This document shows, one piece after another, positions 38,107 through 48,934 of a stretch of DNA of 64,000 nt. How positions within the stretch are numbered: position 1 is the first letter of the stretch; each line of letters starts with the position of its first letter. The translations under genes and the position numbers were made by a program. Source of the stretch: Leptobrachium leishanense (lineage: Eukaryota > Chordata > Amphibia > Anura > Megophryidae); NCBI GenBank assembly GCA_009667805.1, contig CM019065.1, positions 22,037,822 to 22,101,821 of the forward strand. Reading direction: 5' to 3'. Under the pieces are notes generated by a model, which was not told the DNA's origin, did no database searches, and worked only from the letters and a program-made list of their open reading frames with translations.

Positions 38107-38155
38107 TTTGCCCTGATGAAGTCCATTTTATATTTGGACGAAACGCGTTGGCTTT
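38107..38155 (+). ncRNA. Hammerhead ribozyme, near-consensus, short stem III
   Basis: The sequence reads GCC-CUGAUGA-A-GUCC...GGAC-GAAA-CGCGU-U-GGC. Stem I GCC/GGC (38110-38112 with 38150-38152), the CUGAUGA box at 38113-38119, stem II GUCC/GGAC (38121-38124 with 38136-38139), GAAA at 38140-38143, and a self-complementary ACGCGU as minimal stem III. The predicted cleavage is after U38149 (GUU, allowed). Hammerheads with tiny stem III, which pair as dimers, are known from Penelope-like elements. The only departure is one extra A before stem II. It is followed by an A/T-rich segment like the other copies. Confidence 0.65.
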
Positions 38156-39362
38156 TAGCTTTTAATTAAAAATCTTATATACCACCACTGGAACCGGCTT
38201 TTGGCGTATATCTCCTGTGACGGCAGGGTGCTTGGTCTGGCTGTGCTTATCCGAGGGAGTGGTAACTAAGATATATGCACAATATTTTCCTATATTTTGT
38301 GAGTGCAATCTATAAAAAGGGGGCCTTCATGTACCCGATTTGAATGAAATACTGCACCATGATATGCTTTTTTGTCTCTCTATAGAACTCATTCCCCAAT
38401 TTCTTTGTTTTTATATATTACCTCTGTGGCGTCATTGGGAAGAGACGCTGGGGGAGAGAGACACTCTAAAAAGATATGTATTACAATTCTGTGTGATCAC
38501 ACGTTTGTATTTTCCCAAAATGTCAACGTATGGTGAAATTCCGTGTTCAGTGACATCTTGGGGCAAGGTCGGCTGTCTCTGAATAACCCCTTTACTGTTT
38601 ACAAGCAGAATCCTCCCCTCCCTTTATCCCAGTCTTTTAATGCTGCCACTTATTAGATACGTGCTGGTCCTCTGTATTTTTGCAGAAATGAAAGATCCGT
38701 ACAAGCCACTTTGGATATTTAAGGATAGCTACTGCTGTACCTTTTCAACACAGTATTAAGTGTTAATATATTTTATTGTATATACTGTACACTCTGCTGT
38801 TTTTTAACGTACATTTCCTTTCTTTTATACTGACATTTCTCTTAAATGTCCATTTTGTGAAAGAGAAAAATTGTGAATAAAAAAAATTAGATTTCATTGA
38901 TGAAATGTTCACACAAGTAATTGTTAGTGCCTGGATAGCAGCCTGTGATTGGTCATTGGCAGAATGGAAAGCAATAGATTTGTACATAGAAAATAGTAAC
39001 TCATCAATTATTTAGGAAAATAATAATAATAATAATAGAAAAATTACCTGTAAGAATATAACTGTATCACTCAGCGATAAAACGCTGAGAAAAATAACTA
39101 TCCACAGAATGTTTAGAATTATTAGACATTGAATAGTCAGTAAGAGTAATATGATGAATCAATGTGATCAGTAACGGAGCGTCAAGTGACAGTGAAATGA
39201 GATGGAATGAATGAAAGAATATTGAATCAGTAACAGAATGGCAAGTAATATAATGAATTTAACCCAGAATAATTAGAAACAGAATGAATTAGCATAGAAA
39301 GATTATTGACTGACTCTTCAGAAAAGGAATGAACAGAAACAAAATGAGTAACCAAAGACCGA
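38156..39362. other. Region between ribozyme motif and 45-bp minisatellite
   Basis: 38160-38300 is probably the rest of the Penelope-like terminal region. 38300-38590 ends GTCTCTGAATAACCCC, a terminus of the GGGTTATTC family. 38600-39100 has no recognised content apart from an (ATA)n run near 39025. 39100-39362 contains diverged precursors of the minisatellite unit. Confidence 0.35.
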
Positions 39363-40330
39363 GCAGGAACAGAATGATAAGTAATATAATGAATTAACAC
39401 GGAATGATCAGTAACAGAATGATAAGTAATATAATGAATTAACATGGAATGATCAGTAACAGAATGATAAGTAATATAATGAATTAACATGGAATGATCA
39501 GTAACAGAATGATAAGTAATATAATGAATTAACACGGAATGATCAGTAACAGAATGATAAGTAATATAATGAATTAACATGGAATGATCAGTAACAGAAT
39601 AAGTAATATAATGAATTAACATGGAATGATCAGTAACAGAATGATAAGTAATATAATGAATTAACATGGAATGATCAGTAACAGAATGATAAATAATACA
39701 ATGCATTAACATGGAATTATCAGTAACAGAATGATAAGTAATATAATGAATTAACATTGAATGATCAGTAACAGAATGATAAGTAATATAATGAATTAAC
39801 ACGGAATGATCAGTAACAGAATGATAAGTAATATAATGAATTAACATGGAATGATCAGTAACAGAATGATAAGTAATATAATGAATTAACATGGAATGAT
39901 CAGTAACAGAATGATAAGTAATATAATGAATTAACATGGAATGATCAGTAACAGAATGATAAGTAATATAATGAATTAACATGGAATGATCAGTAACAGA
40001 ATGATAAGTAATATAATGAATTAACATGGAATGATCAGTAACAGAATGATAAGTAATATAATGAATTAACATGGAATGGAACAGAATGATAAGTAATATA
40101 ATGAATTAACATGGAATGATCAGTAACAGAATGAGAAGTAATATAATGAATTAACATGGAATGATCAGTAACAGAATGATAAGTAATAAAATGAATTAAC
40201 ATGGAATGATCAGTAACAGAATGATAAGTAATATAATGAATTAACATGGAATGATCAGTAACAGAATTATAAGTAATATAATGATTTAACATGGAATGAT
40301 CAGTAACAGAATAAATTAACATAGAATCAT
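39363..40330. repeat. 45-bp minisatellite (about 21 units)
   Basis: The unit AGTAATATAATGAATTAACA plus TGGAATGATCAGTAACAGAATGATA (45 bp) is repeated with only scattered changes such as ACATGG/ACACGG, one 3-bp deletion near 39597 and one shortened unit near 40075. Because 45 is 15 codons, the minus strand stays open for 281 and 95 codons as a 15-residue repeat (MLIHYITYHSVTDHS). There is no start context, splice evidence or flanking gene, so I treat it as non-coding. Confidence 0.95.
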
Positions 40331-41184
40331 TGACATAAAATGATGGGTAACAGAAGTTTCAGTAAAGGAATGGTCGGTGACAGAATGAATAGACATGTAA
40401 CCAAAATAAAAATAATCAATAGACAAGGAAAGATCAGACAGAGAATTATCAGACAGACGTTTGAGTATTATCAGGTGGTGACAGGATCGTGCACCTCTCA
40501 GATATTGTATCTTACTCGCTCTCTCCTCATTCACTGAGTGTAACCAAGCAGCAACATTTCCCAAAGAAGCTGTTTATAAAGCGACGAACATGTCCAGCAT
40601 TAACCCCTTGTATGCAAAAAGAAGTGACGTGTATTCCAGTGGGATATTCATGTGAGTGGTCTGTGGAGACACAGCATGTTATATCAATGGTTCCACAGGG
40701 GGTTCCAGGTTGTACCCTAAGGCTTGGCCATCCTGCGCTGTGATAGCTGTAACATGGGGAATTTAACATCTCACTCCTGAGACTAAAAGACTTATCAGTG
40801 AATAATCTGCAGATCTATGTCATCCCTGATAATACAATCATCGCTTTATATAATTTAAACAAAGATTTATAATTCCTCAATATTATCTCACCTGTTGATC
40901 TTGAGCTTTTTTTCATGAAATCTAGTAAAATACAATATATACATATAAATATATATATTTTAGGTTTGGTAAGCCGTGTTAGTCCAGTTGCCAAACTCAC
41001 TAGAATATAGCAGTGCGTAGTGATACATTTTTAATGGACTAACGTAACATTTAAAAGACAAGTTTTGATGAGTGTACCTCTCTTCCTCAGGTCTTGAAGC
41101 TATACTGAGCAAAATCATGGAACAGATCAATAAAGAGCAAAATAAAAGGGTGGGGGTGTTGTAAATACTAATAGTGGAATCATA
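40331..41184. other. Intergenic segment, one dispersed repeat
   Basis: 40331-40950 has no recognised gene. 40957-41110 (GTTAGTCCAGTTGCCAA...TAATGGACTAACGTAAC...CTTCCTCAGGTC) resembles a common amphibian interspersed repeat, of which no second long copy is in this window. Confidence 0.35.
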
Positions 41185-41442
41185 AGGGGTTATTCAAAGA
41201 GGTCCGAAATGTCGCCGAAATGTAGCTGGACACTGAAATTCAGCATATGGTGACATTTCGGTGCCGTTCGGCTATTCAGAGAGCAGGCAGCTCGCCAAAT
41301 TCTGGCAAATTGCCTGCACCGAACAGCAGAGAAAAGTTGCCGAAATGCCCTGCCGTTTGGTGGTTTCATTAGACAGGTTTATTAAGGTGAATCACATAGG
41401 TTTTAAAGTTAAAAATATTCCAGTTTTAATTCAATATCTTAA

Positions 41443-42671
41443 CCACTTCAATGCAGAGGACGCGCTGAGCGTGTCCTCCGCATTACCGCTGGTGTGCTGA
41501 GGACGCGCTGAGCGCGTCCTCCCATTGGGGTCAGCGTTCGGCCGGGTTCCGGCCGATCGCTGGCCCCCCTGGTGCGGGCTGACATCCTCGATGTCAGCCC
41601 GGCATCCGGAACCGCAGCCGCCGGAATTAGGTGTCATCGCAGCTGCGCGATGATACCTAATTCAGGCGCCCCCCCCGCATGTGCGGAGGAGGCGCCTGAA
41701 AGTGAGGGGGGAGGTCCTTCGGACCTCTCTCCCTCCCGATCGGCGGCGTTGCGGGGGTTAACCCAGGCACCATTTGGAAGGGCACAGCCTGCCCTTCCAA
41801 ATGGTGCCTGGCATTAACCCCTGGGGAGCCGGATCGCGAATCGGCGCTGAAAAGCGCCGGTTCGCGATCCTTTCCCGGAGCTGGCCGACATCTTGGATGT
41901 CGGCCAAGCCTCCGGGAACTCCCCCTGAGGACTGGCGTCATCGTGTGTAGCACGATGACGCCATTCCTAGAGTTAACCCCTAACTGCCACCAATGGTGGA
42001 GATAGGGAGTTCCAATGAACTCCCTATCTCCCGATCCGTGGCAGTTAGGGGTTAATGTTTGGTATGGTTGGATCGGCCAGAGCATGGCCGTTCCAACGAT
42101 ACCAAACATGAAAGTGAAAAAAGTTTTTAAAAAAAAATTAAAATAAAAAATAAAAATATATTAAAAGAAAAAATTATAAAAAAAAACAAAAACATTTTTT
42201 TTTCTTTTTTTGGTTGGTTAGTGTAGCAATATTGTTCCCATTTCAATTATAATGTGAACAATGATGCTGCACTAACGATTTTTGTATGCGGTGCGTTTGT
42301 TAAAAATCGCGTAATTTTCCCCAAAATAAAATGTAACGAGACCCCATCTCTAATTTTTTTAACAAGAGCACCCCATACAAAATATAACTGCAATTGCTCG
42401 CATGTTAAAATGTGAAAAAAACACTTTACACGTTGTAAATTATTGAAAATACATATTTTATTGCATTTTTTGTTATAATATACAGACATGACATAACGTA
42501 TACATATAATAATGACATATTATGAATCTACCGAGTCTGACGGAAAGAACGATATATAATATGTCTGGGTAATATACTAAAATAAGCCTTCAAAACACGT
42601 TTAAACATGATGAGCAAAACCGGTAAAAATGACCTCAGCACAGGGCGTGAAACTCCTCAGCAGCGAAAGGG
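41443..42671 (+). mobile_element. TTAA element with chained hairpins, copy 1
   Basis: It is flanked by TTAA (41439-41442 and 42672-42675). Ends are CCACTTCAATGCAGAGGA and CTCAGCAGCGAAAGG. The GC-rich first half is a chain of at least ten separate hairpins, among them GGGCTGACATC/GATGTCAGCCC, GAGGTCC/GGACCTC, CCAGGCACCATTTGG/CCAAATGGTGCCTGG, GGATCGCGAA/TTCGCGATCC, TGGCCGACATC/GATGTCGGCCA, TGGCGTCATCGTG/CACGATGACGCCA and TTTGGTAT/ATACCAAA. The second half is AT-rich. There is no transposase. TTAA duplications point to piggyBac- or Kolobok-type mobilisation. Confidence 0.72.
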
Positions 42672-42785
42672 TTAATAAACTGTTAATTATTTTATTCTGC
42701 TGTAAAAAGTCTCTTTATTTTTTTTAGGATTTTTTAGGCATTTTTTGGGATTTTTTCAGCAACAGTTTTTTAATTTTTTTTTTAA

Positions 42786-44019
42786 CCCTTTCGCTGCTGA
42801 GGCTTTTCCCGCCCCTGTGCTGAGGTCATTTTTACCGATTTTGCTCATCATGTTTAAACGTGTTTTGAAGGCTTATTTTAGTATATGACCCACACATATT
42901 ATATATCGTTCTTTCCGTCAGACTCGGTAGATTCATAATATGTCATTATTATATGTATACGTCATGACCTGTCTGTATATTATATCAAAAAATGCAATAA
43001 AATATGAATTTTCAATAATGTACAACGTGTAAAGTGTTTTTTTTTCACATTTTAACATGCGAGCAATTGCGGTTATATTTTGTATGGGGTGCGCTTGTTA
43101 AAAAAATTAGATATGGGGTCTCGTTACATTTTATTTGGAGAAAATTACGCGATTTTTAACAAACGCACCACATACAAAAATCGTTAGTGCAGCATTATTG
43201 TTCACATTATAATTGAAATGGGAACAATATTGCTGCATTAATGAACCAAAAAAAAAGAAAAAAAAACTTGTTTATTTTTTTTTATAATTTTTTTTTAATA
43301 TTTTTTTTTTAATTTTTTTATTTTATTTTTTTTAAAAAACTTTTTTCATAGTCAAATTTGGTATTGTTGGAACGGCCATGCTCTGGCCGATCCAACAATA
43401 CCATACATTAACCCCTAACTGCCACGGATCAGGAGATAGGGGGTTCATTGGAACCCCCTATCTCCACCATTGGTGGCAGTTAGGGGTTAACTCCAGGACT
43501 GGCGTCATCGTGCTATGCACGATGACGCCAGTCCTCAGGGGGCATTCCCGGAAGCATGGCCGACATCCAAGATGTCAGCCAGCTCCGGGAAAGGATCACG
43601 AACCGGCGCTTTTCGGCGCCAATTCGTGATCCGGCCCCCATGGGGTTAATGCCAGGTACCATTTGGAAAGGCAGGCTGTGCCCTTCCAAACGGTGCCTTG
43701 GTTAACCACCTGAATGCCGCCGATCGGGAGGGAAAGAGGTCCGAAGGACCTCCCCTCCTCCCTTTCAGGCGCCTCTTCCGCACATGCGGGGGGCGCCTGA
43801 ATTAGGTGTCATCGCGCCCCCGCGATGACACCTAATTTCTCCGGCGGCGGTTCCGGGTGCTGGGCTGACATCGAGGATGTCAGCCCGCACCGGGGGGGCC
43901 AGCGATCGGCCGGAACCCGGCCGAACGCTGGCCCCAAAGTGAGGACGCGCTCAGCGCATCCACCGCAAGGAACGTACCTGCGGGTGGACGCGCTGAACAC
44001 GTCCTCCGCAGCGAAAGGG
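42786..44019 (-). mobile_element. TTAA element with chained hairpins, copy 2 (inverted)
   Basis: It is flanked by TTAA (42782-42785 and 44020-44023). Ends are CCCTTTCGCTGCTGAGG and CCTCCGCAGCGAAAGGG. It is the reverse complement of copy 1 along its whole length, with scattered differences and the same order of hairpins. Because each copy has its own TTAA pair and 107 bp of host DNA separates them, the palindrome is best explained by two independent insertions in opposite orientation, not by replication slippage. Confidence 0.72.
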
Positions 44020-44470
44020 TTAAATCAAATTTTATTTTTTCTTTAACAGACCTTTTTATTATCATTCATTGGATCTTATGTGTAATTTCCAGATATTTTT
44101 GTTCAGTAGTTTTTTTGCAAAACAGCGTTGCAATTTAGAAACTTTCAAGCGTACTTTTTTTTTTCTACCACTTTCGTCTGCTTGTCAGGTTTTTCCCGCG
44201 GCTGCTCTGAGCTGTGATCAGCGGCTAGCTGGGTTTTCCTGGTCTTTTCGGCAGTATTTTTGCTGCGGTTTCTGCGTGTTTTCGGTGAGTGTTCGGCAAG
44301 TGTTCGGCGGGTTTGTGGCGGGTTTTCCCTGCACTACGGGGGGCCCTGCGGTGCTTGCTGAATACACTACAGGGTTGGCGAACTAAAAATTTAAGAATCG
44401 CTCTGAAGTGCGGGTATCGAAAGGTCACCGAACGTGCGGCAACATTTCAAATCTCTCTGAATAACCCTTA

Positions 44471-44990
44471 TAGGGTTAAAAAGGTAGAGAGAGAAAAGTC
44501 ATAATCCCATAGAACCACACAGATAAGCATCATGGTGAGCATCTGATGATGGTGACTAAGAGGAAAGGAATGACCCAACTTAAATATAAAAAAACAAAAA
44601 GCAGAAGAAGAAAAACAGAAAAAAACATGTAAACCAAGTACTTATTTATTTATTAAGTATTTTATTAGAAAGGATACCTTGAGATTTCTCTCGTTTTCAA
44701 GTATGTCCTAGGTTCAAGAACATTTAACGTTTACAGTACATTATGATAGTGTGTTAAAAAGCCAGAGTCTACATTGAGTCCTTCTTTTATAGTGTTAAAA
44801 TATGTGATCATTTTCATTTCAAATGTCTTACGTTCGCGCGTGTCTTTAAAGTGACATATTTATATATTATAGAAATCATTACATATTAGTATACATGGGG
44901 TATATGTGTACTTAGCTACGATTGTCTGTGTGTGGATTGTGGATGTTAGTTTGCCCTACTAGATGTATTATTTATGGATGATCTACTAAC
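44471..44990. other. Intergenic segment with two dispersed repeats
   Basis: 44650-44712 (TTGAGATTTCTCTCGTTTTC AAGTATGTCCT, spaced here for length) repeats at about 30575-30615 (plus) and 16064-16100 (minus). 44728-44840 (AAAGCCAGAGTCTACATTGA, then GTGTTAAAATATGTGAT) repeats at 52855-52960. No gene is seen. Confidence 0.5.
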
Positions 44991-45624
44991 AGGGTTATTT
45001 AAAGAGGATCGAAAAGTCACTGTATGTTCAGTTACTTTTCGTTCCCTGCACTTCGGGGCGATTCGGTGATCATATTTCGCCGAACCCTGAGGTGTATACA
45101 GCAAGCACCGCAGGGCCTCCATAGTGCAGGGAAAACCCACCGCAAACCCACAAAACACTCAACGCAAACCCGGCGTACACTAACCGTACACTCACCGAAA
45201 CCCACAGAAAAAAGCTGGATTAACCACGTTGAACATGCCGGAGAAACCTGAATAGCCGCCGATTACAGCCCAGAGCAGCCGCCGGAAAAACTCGACACGC
45301 AGACGAACGAGGTGAAAAAAAACAGTACGCTTGAAAGTTTGAAAATTTAAATGCTGTTTTCAAAAAAATAATTGACCGAAAATGTCTGCCACTTACAGAT
45401 AAGATCCAATGAATGATAATACAAAGGTCTGTTACAGAAAAAAGAAATAAAACATTTAAAAAACAAAACGGAAAAAAAATGTTGACAAAAAATCCCAAAC
45501 AATGCCTAAAAGATCCTAAAAATTCTAAAAATAAAGAGACTCTTTACAGCAGAATAAAATAATAAACGGTTTATTAGATATTGAATTAAAACTGGAATAT
45601 TTTTAATATTGAAGATTCTCCTGA
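44991..45624. mobile_element. DNA transposon, GGGTTATT end, left part
   Basis: It begins AGGGTTATTTAAAGAGGATCG and follows the right-terminal region of the element at 41185-44468 in reverse, through AAAGAGACTCTTTACAGCAG and AATAAACGGTTTATTAG, down to TTTTTAATATTGAAG. It continues into a third TTAA-element copy. The far end is not recognised. Confidence 0.6.
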
Positions 45625-45880
45625 TTAACCCTTTGTGCTGAGCTAATTTTTACCGGTTTCGCTCATTATGTTTAACCGCGTTTTGAAGCCTTATTTTATT
45701 ATATGACCCAGATATATTATATAACGTTCTTTCCGGCAGACTCGGCAGATTCATAATATATCATTATTATATGTATACATCATGTCCTGTCTGTATATTA
45801 TAACAACAAATGCAATAAAATTAGAATTTTCAATAATTTACAACGTGTAAAGTGTTTTTTTTCACATTTTAACATGCAAG

Positions 45881-46630
45881 TGTCATGGAGCTGATGTGAT
45901 GCTCCATGCTTCAAACCCCCAAGAGACTTTATGTTCATTTATATCGTGTGATTTTAGATATATTTTACAGTGTTTGGTTTTAGTTTAAATTAGTTTAGTG
46001 TAAAATGGCGCAACTTTAGTTTTAAATATACTTATATTCCTGTAGGTAAATGTGTTTCTGTATATCCAGTAAACAAGCTTTACTGCTGTGTAATTTATGC
46101 ACCAGGGCTTTTCCCCTTATCTAGCTGCATGTTTAATTCAAGGGATCTGTGATAGTGTTTTGTGTTTAATCTGATGTGTTAGAACAATGGATTATACAAA
46201 GGTTGTGTGATCTGAAGGCTAAAGAATGTAAAGAGGAATGTTTATTGTAATAACTGACATAATGTAATTAGTATATTGGTAGGACGAGGTGCGGCATTTT
46301 ATGCAAATTATGACTGTTGGACTTCAGCATAAATGGTGGCGTTTTGTTCATTAAAAAGTCAGAGAACTCTCAGACTGAGACAGAGAGAGAATCCTGTTGG
46401 AACATACAGCCGCGTCTGGTGTTTCATTCAGCGACGCTACACTACACTATCACCCTCAGAAGGTACCGAGCGGCCTTCTGGTAATTCCTAACGGCTCCAG
46501 GGCAGAGAATCAGAAGCAGGCAGGTCAAGCTGCTCGAGGCACTGAGGACAGCGCTTCCAGTAGCCGGGCTGACCGCAACGAAGGGGTGTCTGGAGAGTCA
46601 GGACAGGCGGAAGAGAACGGTTCCGTCACA
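45881..46630 (+). repeat. 5' LTR
   Basis: 750 bp, TGTCATGGAGCTGATG...GGTTCCGTCACA. An open frame of about 119 codons starts inside it (46397) and runs through the primer-binding site, which may be coincidental. About 97-98% identical to the 3' LTR by eye; the indels include GTGTTTTGTGTTTAA versus GTGTGTGTTTAA. Confidence 0.85.
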
Positions 46631-46874
46631 TTGGTGGCAAGCGGTGTGGATAGAGGCTCTCCAACACCAATACACCCCGAGATGGCCAACTATACAGCCT
46701 GCAAGCAGGACACCCTGAAGGACCTGCTGGAGAGCCATGGAAGGAATGAATACTGAAGTAAGGATCAAAGGCACAAGTGTGGTGTAACCCGGAGCGAGTG
46801 GAGATGTGTCCCCGCTGAGAGAGACCGCACAGGTTTTTGCCTGTGGTGCAAGAAAACAGTCTACAGAGGACTAT

Positions 46875-48245
46875 GGATCAGGACAGCTCATTTATTCTTT
46901 ATGAGCAGAGAATCACAGAGGACATTCAGCTGTGGAGACCCTAAGTGTTGGGGCCTCAGCCCACTGCGAGCCATGGAGACCAGTTGGTGCACTGACTGCG
47001 TGCCGCACTCGATCTAGAGTACAAATACGAGGATTTGCTGCAATGTATGAGTGAGGAGGATTGGGAAGCTGACGAGAAGCCTCCCCCAGGCTATGTGTTG
47101 CGCGGTCCTGGCCCAGCATGGATCTACTTTAAGGGGGGAGACAATTATGGCAGTCCACAAGCCGGCAGACATGCAGAATTGTGCGCCATCCAGGGGCGCT
47201 ACCTGGACGTTTATGAGGACTCTGCCTTTTGGCCCGTGCTAAAGGGACTCGCTGCTGAGGAATGGGCACTCGAAATGGACTTTAAAAGTTTGCAGACTGC
47301 AGCCCAGCTACCAGTCCTCGAGACCCCTGGAGGAAGCCTCCCCCCACCAGCCAGCGAGAAGCGGAAGAAAAAGATGGGTGGCCGAGCCAAAGCAGACCAG
47401 AGCAAAACACGTCACAGCCCGGGGATTACAGCATTAAGCCATCTTCCAGCGGGCAGTATCAGGCCACCGGAAAGACTGGCACCCAGGCTGTTCCCCTCCT
47501 GAAATATGAGGCCACAGAGACCAGGGACAGTCTGGTCAGCTCATTACAGGCTGACTTGCGTGATGCTCGGACAGAGCTATTGGCCCTGGCAGAGACATTA
47601 CAGGACCATCAGGATAAACTGCGAACTGTCATGGAGGAGAGAGATTTCCACTGCAATGAAGCACGAGAACAGGCAGCCACTATACGACAACTGTCGGCCC
47701 AGGTTTGTGCCTTCGAGGACACTACCAACACCCTGCACATGGAGCTCAGTGGAGCCCATGCGCAAATAGAGGAGCTGGAGCACAGCTCCCATATAATGAT
47801 TGAGCAACTAGAGGCTGAACGGCGAACCAGAGCTGCTCTACAGACAGAAAGGACTGCTTTTAAAATTCGCCTGGAGAACTGTGAACTGGAATTACAGCGC
47901 ACACAGCTCTCCCGAGACACTATGCAGGCACGGGCCCATGAGCAGCAAGAGGAAATACAGCTGCTCCAGAACCAACTCCAGCTGTGCCAACACCAGCTGC
48001 TAGAAACTGATGCAGCTAGGAATGAGAGCCTCGCTGAAGCCAAGGCAAGCGAGGAGGAGGTGAGCCGCCTGTCTCACCAACTGGATGTATCGGCGCAGGA
48101 GCACCAGGGCACTACCAGCCACCTGAAGGCTGAGCTTGATGGGACGCTAGCACAGTGCCAGCGGCTGCAAGATGAGCTGTCCCTGCTACGAGCTGCCAGC
48201 ACCCACTTGCCCATCATGGAGGAGAGCAGCACAACAGGGGGTTGA
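46875..48245 (+). pseudogene. Gag-like coiled-coil protein of the LTR element
   Basis: The interior reads, in frames that shift at least twice, MDQDSSFILYEQRITEDIQL (stop near 46944), then LEYKYEDLLQCMSEEDWEAD with PPPGYVLRGPGPAWIYF (to 47502). After a one-base shift near 47420 comes a long open stretch to TAG/TGA at 48243-48245. That C-terminal part (about 47510-48245) is a ~240-residue heptad-rich coiled coil (LRDARTELLALAETLQDHQD, EELEHSSHIMIEQLEAERR, QEEIQLLQNQLQLCQHQLL). A basic KRKKKMGGRAKADQSK stretch precedes it. No zinc knuckle or capsid major-homology motif was recognised. The likely original product was one protein of ~450 residues. Confidence 0.6.
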
Positions 48246-48934
48246 GTCATTGCCCCTGATATATTTTGCACCGAAGAGCATTTGTACCCGGTGTTGCTGG
48301 AGGCTGTTTTGGAATCCACGCGTGACTGTTCCCCGAGGAAAATGGGGACCCCTCATAATGCCACCCCTACCAACCAAGGTGCAGAAAGAGAGGAGATCAT
48401 TTCCCCCCTTCCCAGGAGACCGGTGAGTGACCATTCTGAGAGGCAATTAAGTTTCTGGCCCCAGGAAGAATTGCGCCCTTTTGGGATTTTGGGGATTGCC
48501 GTGGGCTGGGCCCTTTTTAAATGTTCAGGAGGGGGGCATCAGCAGAAGGAGAGACTGGGGACTGGGACTGCTGACTGTGTCTTGGTCCTGGGTCTGCAGA
48601 GGTGCCCTGGAGACAGAAAGATGTTGGGAGGGAATTCCAGTGTGCCCGCTAGCAAACGTTTTGTGTCTGTGGACTGTGGTGGCCTGTTGCCTGGCAGACA
48701 CTACTGCAGTGAGTCCTTGGGAGCACTGGACAAGTGGGTTGGCTTGCCTCTTGCCAAGGGACTATGGACCCACAGCCTTCCAGCGACCATCAGACCCCGC
48801 TGACTTTGCTTATGTGCCCGCAACCTGGAACTTTGAAGATGGCACAGAAAAGGGACACAGTGCGAGGTCTCGTCAGTGGCAAGTGATCCGTTTGGGATCT
48901 AAGCTCGCCCTGCCGTTCTGGAAGGGGGGACATA

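Larger units (their letters stand above)
41185..44468. mobile_element. DNA transposon (GGGTTATTC ends) carrying a 2.6-kb palindrome
   Basis: The left end AGGGGTTATTCAAAGAG and right end CTCTCTGAATAACCCT are inverted, with TA on both sides (41183-41184 and 44469-44470). The outer ~255 bp (left) and ~445 bp (right) match the two ends of the empty family member at 35047-35823. Between them, two TTAA elements have inserted head to head (41443-42671 and 42786-44019), leaving a 107-bp host spacer (42676-42781) with AATAAACTGTTAATTATTTT. The superfamily is not settled: TA suggests Tc1/mariner-like, while the similar MITE at 28077 shows TAA. Confidence 0.7.

Noticed and set aside
39227..40322. 281- and 95-codon frames encoding MLIHYITYHSVTDHS repeats
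   Set aside because: 45-bp minisatellite without start context, splice sites or homologs; kept only as a low-interest finding.
39363..40330. CRISPR-like array
   Set aside because: Units are directly adjacent with no unique spacers, and the host is a vertebrate.
41431..44046. Protein-coding frames of 63-150 codons in the palindrome
   Set aside because: Mirror-image frames on both strands from the inverted TTAA elements; no recognised protein.
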